Shown here piece after piece: positions 21,652 through 33,905 of a stretch of 64,000 nucleotides of DNA. The notes below the pieces were generated by a model. The model ran no database searches. It saw only the letters and a program-made list of their open reading frames with translations, and was not told the origin of the DNA. Location: the NCBI GenBank assembly GCA_037074705.1, contig CM073590.1, forward strand, positions 35,983,895 through 36,047,894, in the 5' to 3' direction. Position numbers and translations under genes: made by a program. Origin of the DNA: Zhengitettix transpicula. Its lineage: Eukaryota > Arthropoda > Insecta > Orthoptera > Tetrigidae. Numbering within the stretch: position 1 is the stretch's first letter; every line of letters begins with the position of its first letter.

Positions 21652-22108
21652 GGCTACCTTTGGGTATGCCTTTTCCTCTCCGTTTTTGAACTAAGGTTCC
21701 CAAAAGCCGAGGCACCTCGGCCTGTTTTGAGAGGTGTATGTTCCGGGGTCGCAGACCTTGGGCATACGGTAATAGTTGTTTGCTATTCCCATTGGAATAG
21801 TCGGCCAGCTGCATCCTAAACTGGTCGAGGCACGGCACAGCAAACTCCTCTTCCGCTATCGGAAGGGCGTGGGACAAGTACCCAATGCCCGACCTACCCG
21901 ATGCAGGTTTTTCTAGGGTTTTCCCTGCATTTCTTTAGGCGAATGCCGGGTAGGATCCTTAAACCATAGCCCGGGGGCCCTAGTAACCCTTGGCTACCTT
22001 CCTCTACCCTTCCGCATCCCCCCCTTTCAAATCCCTTCCTATGCTATTAAAGGGGAGTTGCCCAACGTGGATTACCCTCATGTAGCCTGTTGGCCTAAAA
22101 AAAAAAAT
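21652..22108 (+). mobile_element. GC-rich structured retroposon, copy 6 (facing copy 5)
   Basis: Plus-strand copy, 5' truncated at CTACCTTTGGGTATGCC, ending in CATGTAGCCTGTTGGCC plus an A-run. Together with copy 5 it forms an inverted repeat with arms of roughly 260 bp and a spacer of about 185 bp. Confidence 0.9.
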
Positions 22109-22109
22109 A

Positions 22110-22735
22110 ATAATTACACACGTCTGCAAGTAAACTATTGCATAGGAATTTTATACGTTTTCTTATATATTTCAAGTTGTTAAAAACGAAAAATAACGTG
22201 AAAAATTTCAATACGTCAATTTGTTTTGTAACCGTCTAGTTTTTGTTTGTATTTAGCTTAAAACTCACAATTAACTTTAAATTTAGTATTTTCCGCATTT
22301 AAAAAACTGTTCTTAAAACTAAAATTTCTCACTTTAATTCTATTAATTACAGCTGGACTATGCAATATATAAAAAAAAAAGTTGAAGAGAGTAAGGAGGT
22401 CGCATGATCGTGTCGAAACATGTTACAAGCCATTACTGGGGAGGTTGAGCATATTTTGATATGTTATCTTGGGTATTGGAAATAAATATAATCAACCTGC
22501 TCTTAAAGGAGATCATGTTTCAAGAAGCTAAAATGTTTGATAAAATCCAATATCAATGCATAGTTTGTGGAGATTTCAAATATTAACCATGTTGTTGTTT
22601 CGGCAGTAAAGTTAAACAAAATATCCTTGCTTTCTTTGTTTACGGGATGGTAGAGCCAGACACCTGCACTTCACTAAAACTAAGTGGACAGTTTAACCCC
22701 GGTGAGAAAAACATCATCAATACGACCTTGGTTCC
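22110..22735. other. AT-rich unassigned stretch
   Basis: No recognisable coding, RNA or repeat feature. Confidence 0.5.
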
Positions 22736-22739
22736 ACCA

Positions 22740-23283
22740 GAAAAAGTGTTATTGCCACCTCTTCATATTAAACTGGGCTTCATAAAGCAGTTTGTCAAAC
22801 CACTGCCAAAGAAATAGGAATTGTTTCAGATATCTGTCTTTCGAGTTCCCGAAACTGTCTGAAGACAAGTTAAAAGAGGAACTTTTCACTGGCCCCGACA
22901 TAAGAAAACTTTTATCTGATCTCCTCTTTTTGGAAAGAATGGGAGAAAAGGTAAAAGAAGCGTGGGACTCTTTCAATAATGCAGTGCACAGATTTTTTGG
23001 GGATACTAAGGACAATGACTACAAAACCTTGGTCAACGTTTGCTCAAGGATGCAAGATGAGCTTAAAGTTACACTCACATATTTACTATTTTCCGGAAAA
23101 CCTGGTGAACGATTTCTCCAGGATTTTCGTGATGTTGAGAGACGTTACCAAGGAAAATGGGATGTTAATATCTTATCTGACTACAATTGGATTCTCAATC
23201 GAGGAACCAGAGAAGGAAATAGGAAATACGTTCGGGGAAGCATCAAAGAGAAGAAGGAAAGGTTTCACAAGAAAAAGGAGTAG
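22740..23283 (+). pseudogene. Decayed copy of a multi-copy insect protein of unknown function
   Basis: Reading across one stop (22816) and several frameshifts: VLLPPLHIKLGFIKQFVK, LFTGPDIRKLLSDLLF, VKEAWDSFNNAVHRFFG, DTKDNDYKTLVN, then YYFPENLVNDF in another frame, and RRYQGKWDVNILSDYNW. I recognise the pattern LLPPLHIKLG..K.FVK, F.GP.IR.L, AW..F......FLG, NYK..V, H.DFFPENLG.V, RYQGKW...M..DYCW. It is a family found in many copies in insect genomes and suspected of being carried by mobile elements. Function is not known to me. The parallel order of blocks makes the identity likely. No transposon termini were found around it. Confidence 0.7.
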
Positions 23284-23309
23284 ACCTACAGTTGTGTATA
23301 AATAGCAGA

Positions 23310-25780
23310 AACAATTTTTTGAGTCGTTGAACGAAAATATAATATATTTAGTTTAGTTTAATAAACGTTTTTATGAAAAATATCTTTTCATTTTGCAAAA
23401 ACCTATACGTGATGGGATATTATGGAAGTCAATTTTAGAATCTGTTAACTTTCAAACTTCTAATTCAGAAAAAGTATCCCATACACGCCTTTGTTATTAT
23501 TGTTGTTGAAGATGCGTCCTTTATCATGTGTTAACACTCTATGATAAATATCAAGGTGCAGTAAATATTAGCATTAATTATTAACATTCACTTCTTTCAA
23601 GTGTCTTTTAGTTTTCAATCATGCCTATAATCTTGACAATACCTCGTCTTACACTCTGTGCCACTTCAAATGGTTGAAACTAATTTCTGTATAAATTAAA
23701 ACTGAAATATCTTTAATATTATTCATTTCAATATGTGACATATGCAATTATTGGTGAAATTATTTTTTTTTATTTACTTTATGTCAAAACAAATTATTAT
23801 TCTATTGCCGGGGGAAAATACAGTCTACAACCATAATAATTGTTACACCAAACGAATCAGTATGTTACTTGTTCTTATGTTAGAATCTGTAACCTGTTAC
23901 GTACATGCAAATTCTCATAATTTGAATCGGATAATGATACGTAAGTATTTGAATATGTTGTGTTTCCCCACTGACAAGACTTTGAGGTAGATTAGGCGTA
24001 ATGCATACTAAACAAGTGTCGTATGAGAACTGAATTATTGAGCTTACGGGCTGTCCAAAGCTGGTCAGTGTAATTCCGCTCAGGCTGACATTAAATATTC
24101 ACCGGACGCAAGGAGGGAGCGCAAATCAGAGTGAAGGAAGCTCAGGAGAAGCTAAGCTGGCGTGCCCTATTCCGTCACTTTAAGTGTACGTGCTCTGACT
24201 GGCACGCAATGTCGTTTATTCCGAAACCAAATCACTAAGATCAGGCCGAAAAAACTGTAGAGTTATAATTTGATCGTATGCTTAAAAACGAACTGTGCCT
24301 CAGTTTGTATAAATTTAATTAAAATAATTAATTTTCAAGCTGAAAAATTACATATATCTCAGCTTACCACACCCACTGAAAACATTTTATTGCATTCGAA
24401 TCTTATTTAATAAGACTTTCAGAATTAAAGTCACTATATTACATTATATGGGATTCTCTGTATTAATTATTTTCATGGATATTATATCTTAAAGAACTTA
24501 CATTAATAAATTATTATGAATCATACATTAAGTATACACAATATTATGGGTCTGGTCACATGCAGATTTTCTTTTTATGAAAACGGCAGGCTCTTGCAGA
24601 TCCATCTCAAAAGAGTAACTCCAAATTCGTGTACAGAAAAGGCAGCAAACTGAAAATTAATAAATTTTAATGTCCAATAATACGCTGCCATTCTGAAGTA
24701 GTCGGCATAAATTGAATTCGCCTTTCTCAGAAATCCGTTTTGCTTGTGAGCTTCCCTCTAAACGAAATCCCTCAATGTTGCTCCAAGCTGATAAAGGAAA
24801 TCTCAGCGACCGTTGCACAACGCCTCGGAGCAGCCATACCCAAAGACATAGACTGGACAAGGCGCTGTCATAATTGAAGCAAATTGAAAACTCCGCCGCC
24901 ATGTTTTATACAGACGTTGTGGGCGTTCCCTGTGGTCTGCTAGCATTCAATCATTATTGTATGCCGAGCAAATGACTTAAAAATAAATCTCTACTGACAT
25001 TCAATATATTGTAAATCTTATAAGAATAAATTACACTAAACACATTTCTGGTATAGACCAATTAAAAATTTATTTGGCTTATTGTCTTTTTCAATAATTT
25101 TGTGTGTATATATCTGACTTTCTCTTTCATTCATAGCTTTAGTTTTGCATAAATGATGCAATCTACAATTTAAGTAATGTATTAAAAACTTTTTATTAAA
25201 ATTTAATTCTGATTAAGTGGCCAAGGTCACAAAATAGTCATTCTATTCTCCAACATTCTGAAAACAACTGCATATAATCTTAATAAAAAATTCTTCTTCG
25301 TCATTAACATTTCGATATTTCTTAACACCTTCTGCTAATTTAAATAGTTCACATCTTTAGAAAGATTGTATAGGCTGTCATTAAAATCTTCAGAGCGAGG
25401 AACAAGGAGAACGTCCAAACAACTTAAATACTTCAGTTTTCTACTCACCTGCCTAACAACACTCCCAGTACCTTCTCAGAATAAAATGTCAACCTTTCAT
25501 ATTCTGGGTCGTAATCGTGATAAAAATTGGCATTAGCATGAGATTTGAAGACATAGCTTGCAGTGCATAAGTGTCTTCACACATTCTCCACTACTTTTAG
25601 CCTTATTTGATGGTTCTATCTGTGTAATTAAACACTTCTCTGAATTGCAAAGCGTTAGGGTTATTTCTGTTTCATCTTAGAAATAAACAATAGTCAAATT
25701 AAATTTAAATATATTCTTACTGACTTCAAAATGGCTGATGTTTATTTGTAAGATGTCTTAAAAACTCAGAATATATATAT
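23310..25780. other. Unassigned stretch with two GC-balanced islands
   Basis: Mostly AT-rich. About 24050-24260 and 24590-24965 are GC-balanced and do not recur here. Neither contains a recognisable ORF; the longest (24657-24902, minus) shows no known domain. They could be conserved non-coding DNA or old repeats. Confidence 0.4.
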
Positions 25781-26164
25781 ATATATATACCCAGTTAAGA
25801 AGGACATAAATTTTGTTCTTATTTCATCAGATTTGTTTACCAACTCAGACTGGGGATTCTTGAGTGGTTTGTATAAAAAAAGGATAATAATAAAATTATG
25901 GATAAGCGGCTCTTACAGAAGGGGAGGACTATAATTGGACGTTTAGCGGCTCTTAGAGCTAATGGTTTTGACAGACATCGGGACGGTACCCTAAAGGCAT
26001 AATGATAGAAGTTTTGTGGACACACAATTATATTAAAAGGAAATGTTTAGTTTAATTGTATTGAGGGGCTCTCGGAGCGTGAGAAAGCCAACAGTTGGTG
26101 TTTGTTTGGCGAACGTGGAAACTTAAAAACTGTGAAAAAAAGGAATATTCTGGAGAGGGGGAAG

Positions 26165-26345
26165 TGCATAGAAAAGTTAGTGTGGAGTCAGAGTTGGGAG
26201 GAGATGGACGTGGAGTGTGGTGTCAGAGTTGGACTGGAGACCTCAAAGGAGATGGACGTGGAGTCAGATGCCAGAGCGCAAGAGTGAAGAATGTAAGAGT
26301 GTGGTGTCAGAGTTGGGAGAAGATGAACGTAGGAGTTGAAATTCG
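26165..26345 (+). repeat. Degenerate short tandem repeats inside LTR copy A
   Basis: GGAGATGGACGTGGAGT appears twice (near 26201 and 26249), with a third diverged unit (GAGAAGATGAACGTAGGAGT near 26317). GTGTGGTGTCAGAGTTGG(G/A) also recurs. The unit is about 50-70 bp. An 86-codon ORF here (from 26095) simply reads through the repeat. Confidence 0.6.
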
Positions 26346-26353
26346 GTCAAATT

Positions 26354-26589
26354 GATCTGAGTCCTTTGTCGGTACAGCAGACCCACTTCAACAGAGTAAA
26401 CACCGTTACAAGCGAATATTGTCACAAAGAAGAAGACAATTAATATTAACATAACTAAATTTAAGTGTCAATTTAAATTTATTTACTTCTGACTTTTTTA
26501 TATAACAGTTTTATAAACATCATTCATATACTTTTACAAAATTTTTATAACGAAGTTTGTAACATTTAGAAATGAAAAATAAACTTATG
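26354..26589 (-). repeat. Inverted duplicate segment, copy 1 (pairs with 31640-31875)
   Basis: Near-identical, reverse-oriented counterpart of 31640-31875, ending abruptly at GATCTGAGTCC and AAACTTATG. On the minus strand both copies encode the same N-terminus, MLILIVFFFVTIFACNGVYS, followed by VEVGLLYRQRTQI. Confidence 0.85.
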
Positions 26590-27377
26590 TCAGGAGTCGG
26601 GATATCAAAAAGGATAAAGTGAACGGGTCTGTGAAGCGTGTGTAAAAGTCTGTGCACAGAAGGGCATTGTAGATTAAAGTGCATTCCTGAAAAACCCAAA
26701 TAAAATTGTAAGTAGACATTCAGTAATAAATTCTGTAAATTGTTACATAAGGGTAAAAGTCAGATTTCGTTTTCATTTTATTTAATTGCATTGTTTAAAT
26801 TGTAAATTTTAGTTTTCCGTTTCCTTATCAACCCAGTAAAGACCCTGGGGTACAGGGTCTGATTTATAAAATGTAACTGGATTATTAGTGTAATTTAATT
26901 GTTGAGGTAAAAGGATATAAAAATATACAGAGATTTTCTTGAGTTGTATTCTTGATTAATAAAATTGTTTTGTTTCATAAAATTTAATAACTTGTTTAAT
27001 CTAAATTCCTATAACAATAATTATCAATAAGAGTGGTATTACAATATATATATATATATATATTCAATATCTTTATATGATGATATATATTAAAAACAAT
27101 GTATTTCTGAATAGCTTCATTATATGAGCTGCTAAAAAGAAATGAAAAACTATTTTTGCATTATTTGACGGATTGTGAATTTATTACACCCAATTTATCC
27201 ACGACTGTCCTGTTAGCTGCAGCACACTACAACAACATATTCCCGTCTCCTCCAGTTTACTGCTGTAGTATATTAAGCTTAGCATTTTCCGATAAGCCAT
27301 TCAGTAAATAATATACAAAAGAAAATTTACGACTCCTGTTAAGAGCAGTTACCATTAGTGTTTACAATAATGTAATA

Positions 27378-27440
27378 TATATACATCTTTGCCCATATAT
27401 CTACCAAAGAGATGACAACATGTTATCAAATTTACAATAT
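27378..27440 (+). repeat. Direct repeat, copy 1 (pairs with 27664-27726)
   Basis: ACCAAAGAGATGACAACA and GTTATCAAATTTACAA occur in the same order and spacing at 27664-27726. The 286-bp offset suggests a local duplication or flanking repeats of a small element. Confidence 0.75.
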
Positions 27441-27663
27441 ATACCATACACTGTCATCATTGTCCTCACAACCAACATGCCCCCAAGAGTTTCAATTATC
27501 ATTTGATAATTTGTTAAAAAATATATTTTATCACATATAGTTAATATTTTACCATCAGTAGCATAACACAAATCGGGTGTTTGGTGAAGTGGACCATCTA
27601 AAAAATGGCGACCAGTGTTGTTTGTGGCTGCCACCCAGAGTGCTGTAACGCCTCTCTATGATG

Positions 27664-27726
27664 TTTATATACCTCTTTGCCATTATCTCTACCAAAGAGA
27701 TGACAACACGTTATCAAATTTACAAA
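27664..27726 (+). repeat. Direct repeat, copy 2 (pairs with 27378-27440)
   Basis: See copy 1. Here the block is preceded by TATATACCTCTTTGCC instead of TATATACATCTTTGCCC. Confidence 0.75.
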
Positions 27727-28329
27727 ACTGCTGTTTTCATAAAAAGAAAACTTGAATTTTCCTGCTAGAATTATTAGAAGATGAAGTAAAATGAAATCTG
27801 CGAATTAACTTGTTGTTTTGGCTTCATACTGAACAAAATATTTTAATTTAAGAATGAAAGCATTGTTAAGACATACTTTAAAAAAATTGTTTAAACATAT
27901 TTATAATACAATACAGTAGACTTGCAGAAAACATGAACAAATCATTTACACGACACGATCAATCATTACTAATATTCCCTGCAGTAAACAACGTAAATAA
28001 AAATAATTCTTTTCAAAAATAATATATGTAATATTATATATTTATAACACTTAAAACGAACTCTAATTTCTTCTTAGGCTCATATTCTCTCAATATTCGA
28101 AGAAAATAAAATATATGCACGAAAAAAGATATCACGGCAGTTACTGCACAAAAAACGTTAAACCCTGTGTCCAGGTGGGAATCACAACGTGGCGTCGGTC
28201 ATCGATGGTGCGTATGAATAGAGGCATCAACCGCAAAACTCAAGCTGATATGTTTGGAGACAGCCCGTATGCAAATTAGTCTGCCGAATGCAGATAACCT
28301 GTAATTCAGGACTCCAAACGAAAGTTTTT

Positions 28330-28508
28330 AGGGCCCTGGCTGCCGTCTTACATGACACATTCTGAATTTTAGGAGTGATACGGGGTCAGTATGTCGGTTC
28401 TCCTTGAAGTCTTAACTCCAGTTTTCTGCCCATGACGAGCACAAACATCCAGGATTCGAACCCGGGGCATCTATGACGCTATATTACAGCAGGTCGGCCG
28501 TGATTCCT
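28330..28508 (-). mobile_element. tRNA-derived SINE, copy 2 (diverged)
   Basis: On the minus strand a box B-like CCGGGTTCGAATCCTGG lies at about 28450-28466. The upstream segment GACCTGCTGTAATATAGCG sits where box A should be but has decayed. Similar in layout to the copy at 9.6 kb (both have GACCTSCTGT upstream and GTTTSTGYG downstream). No functional tRNA fold. Confidence 0.55.
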
Positions 28509-28509
28509 C

Positions 28510-30890
28510 TCCGAACGGTAAATAAATTCAATAAAGTATATCTGCGACTCCTTCAGACAAGAAACTAATTCTTCGTTTTCTCTCCAAACGATGAATAATT
28601 CTTTAACATTTATAAACGACTCCCTCGGTCAAATAGTCGTTGCTTACTTGTCTGAACAACGGCTAATCTAATCTTTGTCGCTAGCTGTCGAGACAAACCA
28701 AATGTAACATTACCTCTCCTTGAAAATGAGACGTCTATGGCCCAAAAATAAATGCAAAATAAAGTTGAGAGATTTTCGCCTCACTATGACTAAGTCTTCA
28801 AACACTTTCTTCCACTAACTATAAACAATACTTACATCCGAGTACCTCTTTCAGAAACTAACTTCCCTCGTATATACGACCCCTGTATAGCCGTCCTCAC
28901 GCTTTCACCATCACTTTGATACTTTCTAATTTTCAACCAAATCTAGTCATCGGTATTCTTGTTAAAAGTTCTATAATTGAAGTACTCTAGTCACTTTCCA
29001 GACACTGCGAAGTCACGGTCAATGTTCTATCCAAGATGATATCTCTTAACATTTTTGATATACTGTGTAATTCTTCGTGCCACAGGTTAGCACATCTGAT
29101 ATTTGCGTATGTACTAGCAAGGTTTATCGAACAATGATCGCAATTATTTATCATTAAGTCACTCAGATTCTTTCACTTCTGTAATGACTTGAACAGAGGT
29201 CTCTTTTTATCATATCTTTGACTACACAAAATTCGTTCATCAAAATTTTTGATATTAAACATATTTCTATTTTTTAGGTCTGGTTAAGAAGTCACGTAAA
29301 ATACTTACCTTCGCAGCTCTCACGGCAATATCTGAATTAAAATGCGATTTTTCCGACCCGATTCATTGTTTTTCTGAACGTACCTGTGTCAGCATAATAC
29401 ATCTGGATTGACATATCGTTTTACGAGTGGTATGAGTGCTGTTGGGGTTGTTTTTGAGTTAAGACTATCCTCGCGCCCTTTGCATGGGGAGCGATGTTCA
29501 GACAACCTTCTCCAGGAACGAATGAACGTGACTAGAATAACCGAAACAAAGCTGTTTTCCACGATGCACTACTAATACGCCACTGCAACCATGTTCCCTC
29601 CGAATATCCAAGCGTTCTTTGTGCAGACGAAACCGAAATAAATACATGTGAAAGTAGTTGCACGTCAAGAGAGGAAGCATAAATAGCATATCGAGACGCT
29701 CAAACTTATTTTCTTTTTTGATAGTACAGGAGAAAAGACTTAGTGGAACATGAGAGTGTGAGATGTTCACAAGAACAATCAAACCTCTTATATATAAATA
29801 TATATATATATATGCTATAAATTAACAAAAACTAACAGAAATGCTGCAAAACTTAAATACAGACTCTGTGAACGATAAAATGTGAAAAATAAACATAGTA
29901 GAAAAAGACGCCATTAAACGAATATGGCACTATACGAAATTTTATGTAATCATCTAAGACTAATAAATTTTCGATGTACAAACAAACATATATGTCACAG
30001 GGTCTGTAATAAATTAAAATTTATTCATTTCTGAGCAAAATTTTCATTGTGGGCATATGTTAATGAAAATTCGGTACTCAGAGAAGGAATAACAAAAGAA
30101 CACCGCTAAATAACAGCGTGTTTCGCAGAAACCGAATTGCCAAAGACTTTAAATATACTTTTACTGCGAACAAAATATTGTCAATTCCAGTCAATTAATG
30201 GAAAACGTAGACAAAGGATCTGGTTTAGAACTCTTGCGTTTGTATATACCATAATAATTTCACTGGCTAAAGAATGAAAAAAAATAGTAAAAATTTATCA
30301 GCATAATTTACGAATTAAATTAAAACAAATAATTTCGACAATTTTTCCCGAGTGCAGTATTAAAATAATATCTTCATTAATCTCGTTTGTTTATTGTATA
30401 ATGAATCTTGGTTCTATAATCGAACTAATTTTGTAACATTTCTCTGGAATAGGCCTATTCATACAAAATTTCCGTACAGATTTTAAGTTCTCACCCTACA
30501 TTTTATACAATTATTATAGAAGCAAACTTATAGTGAAATATTGATTATTTAGTTATCATGACAGTATTTTTCCAACTATTTTAATTTAAGAAGCTATATA
30601 TTGAAGAATTAATAACAAACAAATTATGTTATCATGTTGATACAGGATCTAAATAAAATTATCTTGAAATACACATTTATTTTTTAGATATCAAAGTTTT
30701 GTTCCCATGACAATTTCAAAATTCAAATTTTGAATTTTCGTGGCACTTAAGAATATATTATATGAGGAAATGAACAATCTAATTATTTATCTATCAAAGA
30801 GCTGCTCTTAACCTTAAAACCTCTAAACCGTCAAATTAAATTTCTTACTGCACATGTTGTATGCAATAAAGAAATATAATAATACACGTA
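28510..30890. other. Unassigned AT-rich stretch
   Basis: No recognisable gene or repeat. A TA microsatellite lies near 29795-29816. A 94-codon ORF at 29501-29782 (minus) lies in moderately GC-balanced DNA and has no recognised domain. Confidence 0.45.
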
Positions 30891-31420
30891 GAGCTCGTAA
30901 ATAGAGGCGGGCAATTCAATTTCGTGTCTGTCTCCTACAGGCGACGAAGACTTTCAGTCAATTTCATTAAAACATGGTCCCAAATCTGGACGGCAGAATA
31001 TCCTTCATTTTATTGTGCCCAGCGGGATTGGAGGCATGAGAATAAACGCCCGTACCACAATGAACCATTCATGAGATTAAACTAATCAAAACTCAGGTCA
31101 GCTGCACTGTACAGAAAACCTGGCCATGAATATTTAAAGGCAGAATTTTATGACTCCTGCATTAAAATATTTGGGAAGCCTGGGCACTACAAATTTCCCA
31201 ACGGTTTGCTAGGATATTGCGAGGATGCCTCCCTTTGAATTCCAGCCAAGAGGGCGGAAAAATTGATTAAAACTATTATTAATGCATTATGTTTGTGGTG
31301 CAACGTAAATATTGAGTCGAGAGTGGGTTGAGCCCGTAATTGAAACTCGTCCTGGTTCGTAAGAAGGAGCACCCTAGCACCATTGTTCCTCATTTCGCCA
31401 GGTTTAACAGTTTATTGACA
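30890..31420. promoter_or_regulatory. GC-balanced unique island, possible conserved non-coding element
   Basis: A roughly 500-bp block of balanced composition in AT-rich DNA, not repeated in the window and without coding signs. It includes CCCAGCGGGATTGGAGGCAT. Such islands are often conserved non-coding elements in large insect genomes, but no sequence here proves it. Confidence 0.25.
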
Positions 31421-31639
31421 CCTCTTCTCGATAGAAATTGACTCGTTGTCTAATATTCCATTAAGCTTTTTTTGTCACACGCTAATAAAAATCTAAAGAC
31501 ACTGAGAATTTTATGTGCCTTTAAAAAAAATTCAGGCTGTTACCTATATATAAAAGGCACATTACAAAAGTGCTATGTTCATTATTAAACCATTTACTTC
31601 ATTAAAGGCGTACCAAAGTTTTGAGGAAATATTTGACAC

Positions 31640-31875
31640 CATAAGTTTATTTTTCATTTCTAAATGTTACAAACTTCGTTATAAAAATTTTGTAAAGGAA
31701 AATGAATGATGTTTATAAAAATGTTATATAAAAAAGTCAGAAGTAAATAAATTTAAATAGACACTTAAATTTTGTTATGTTAATATTAATTGTCTTCTTC
31801 TTTGTGACAATATTCGCTTGTAACGGTGTTTACTCTGTTGAAGTGGGTCTGCTGTACCGACAAAGGACTCAGATC
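31640..31875 (+). repeat. Inverted duplicate segment, copy 2 (pairs with 26354-26589)
   Basis: Plus-strand copy of the segment within LTR A. A 77-codon ORF starts at 31777 with a hydrophobic, signal-peptide-like N-terminus (LILIVFFFVTIFAC). After the shared part ends at ...CAGATC, the two copies diverge completely. Confidence 0.85.
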
Positions 31876-31879
31876 CTCT

Positions 31880-32930
31880 TAACGATGACCTACTATTACG
31901 GCGTTTGTTTCTACATAAAATGCATAGTGTCAATAAGGGAGACTCATAATATGGAAAGTCACACCCAAACCGGCCATCATATTAAACGTTGTATTTTAAA
32001 ATTGTTATAGTTAACTCTGGCCTTGACTAATTCTGCGTCAGAGACGCTTAATTTTTATAACAAAAAAAACTTTTATAAATGACTAGGTATTTTTGGGAAC
32101 TAGTAAGTCAGGGGGCATGTTTTCTGGTTATCTAGGCGTGGTGTATATGTGATTATTTTGTAACGTGAGTATTATAGTGTGATTAAAATTGTTTTTTCCT
32201 GAAAGTGCAATTAGGAAGCACGAGTAATATGCTTTGTGACAGACCGATAACGCAAGAAATTTCCTATATTGGGACAGTCCGTCTAGGGCCGACAGCCAGA
32301 CGTGTATGTACGTTGGTGAGACAGGGAGTTTAAAATCCAGACTCCCGGTCGCTACCTGATAAATAAGCAGTCAGTGACCTCGAACAAAAACCATCTATCT
32401 GGCAATTTCGGAGACAATTAATGGTTAGATATCTTGGGAGAAGTATGAGAGGAGATTTCGGGCCGAATGCAAATTGTGAGTTAATGAAGATAGGAGAATA
32501 AGTAAACTTTTAAGGCGAGGCTTGAAACGACCGATATTTTAAAAAGCTCTACAGAGAACAATAGAAGTTGGTTTTTGGTTGAGAAGTCAGTTGAAATGCA
32601 GAGGGAGAGGACAGTTTATTCCAGCTAGTTTTTTTGGAGGAGGAAGTTGATGAGTAGCTCCCCCCCCCCCCCACTCCCTCTTCGGCAGGCCGTATTCTGC
32701 TATTGGTAGCCTACTTATCCTGTCGAAAAAACGAACCTTACGTATAGGTGTTAGGATATAACGTATATCCTTTAGTACTCAATTATTTAAAAACTAATAT
32801 TATGTTATACGGCCCATAAGTACCATGTAAATTTATTTTATAAACTTAGCTGAATTATATTTTTATACGTAAATAACGTTCTTAAAATTTAATTTCAAAA
32901 TGAAAATATAATATGTCTGTTTTGAAATAT
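31880..32930. other. Unassigned stretch with a C-run
   Basis: No recognisable gene. A C-run lies at about 32660-32672. GGGACAGTCCGTCTAGGGCC near 32271 and the following 350 bp are GC-balanced and might be part of an unrecognised repeat. Confidence 0.4.
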
Positions 32931-32934
32931 AATA

Positions 32935-33030
32935 ATAAAATAAAATAGCCAGATGACAGACAAAATGAAGTGATGATATAAATACCACACAACGTTTCTG
33001 GAAACTGTTCCTTTCTTCAGATACTTAAAA
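32935..33030 (-). mobile_element. Penelope-like element 3' end fragment (family 1)
   Basis: On the minus strand: CTGAAGAAAGGAACAGTTTC then CAGAAACGTTGTGTGGTATT, then CATTTTGTCTG and TGGCTATTTT. It matches the tails at 3.9, 48.8 and 62.8 kb. The hairpin stem here is GGAA/TTCC rather than GGGA/TCCC (core 32991-33020). No coding part is adjacent. Confidence 0.7.
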
Positions 33031-33559
33031 AAATAATAGATCACAATAGTTGAAAAAATCAAAGGCCAATATTAATTTTAAATCAACTACAATTTAAAAT
33101 ATAAAAACCTATTGTTTATAACAATCTGATACCATATATCAACGTTTCTTGGTTTTTTTTGGTACACTGCATGTTGGAAAGTTGGAAACGACTACACATT
33201 TTTGCGAGTTTTTTTTTTCATTTGAAGCCAACAGCGATTCATAGCTTTAATTGCTTCGAAATATAGGATTGTATTTCCAGATAAACTCTATAAATGAAAT
33301 AATACTGTTTAATTCTACAAAACTGTGTAACCTATTTTTTTCAGAAAATCCTCGACGGTGACTCGTGTCACAGGTATATTATATTTCCCGCGGTTAAATT
33401 ACTTCATATATTTTAAACCTGGTGGAACGTAAATGTTTTTCTAGTGAACCATTCGTAAATGGAAATTAAACGACACAGGGCGAGAAAAAGAATGATACTG
33501 AACACTGATGCTGTAAACACTTTATTCACCATCAAATTATCAGAATCTACTTGATATTG

Positions 33560-33905
33560 CTGAGTGTTGCACTTTATAAGCCATCAAATTAGTGCGTTGA
33601 TAGATGAATGTATGCCAGGCAGGGCAATTGGAGAAGTGTGTCGTGACCCCTCTCCATGTCGCGCCAGTGTCAACTGCCAACAGTCAATAAGCCTCCGAAG
33701 CCTGGGCCATTGCCATGAAAAGCGAGGTCCTGCTGATCAAAGCCCCTTACGGCACTGGCACAAGCTTTTGATGGCGGGGTGGCTGGCTATTGATCTACTA
33801 AGCGCTAGTTGAGGTCTGAGATCACAGAGTTTCCTGAAAGTGCCGCAGCGTCACAGTATCTGATCTACTGCTTCAGAGGACGAGTCTGATAACGTGCTGT
33901 CACTT
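33560..33905. promoter_or_regulatory. GC-balanced unique island, possible conserved non-coding element
   Basis: A GC-balanced block, single copy here, containing GTGTCGTGACCCCTCTCCA and GGCCATTGCCATGAAAAGCG. The 82-codon ORF over it has no recognised domain. Function is inference only. Confidence 0.25.

Larger units (their letters stand above)
25784..27043 (+). mobile_element. LTR (copy A) of the TGTAAT...ATTACA family
   Basis: The right end GTGGTATTACA meets an AT repeat. The left end has decayed into the same AT repeat just before CCCAGTTAAGAAGGAC. The first 250 bp match the inverted copy B at 56.3-56.54 kb almost throughout (GTTTACCAAC..AGACTGGGGATTCTTG, GAGGACTATAATT.GACG, CGGCTCTTAGAGCTAATG). 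The core CCCAGTAAAGACCC is near 26831. It is long because 26354-26589 is an extra segment also found inverted at 31640-31875. No gag or pol sequence adjoins it, so it is probably a solo LTR. Confidence 0.7.
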
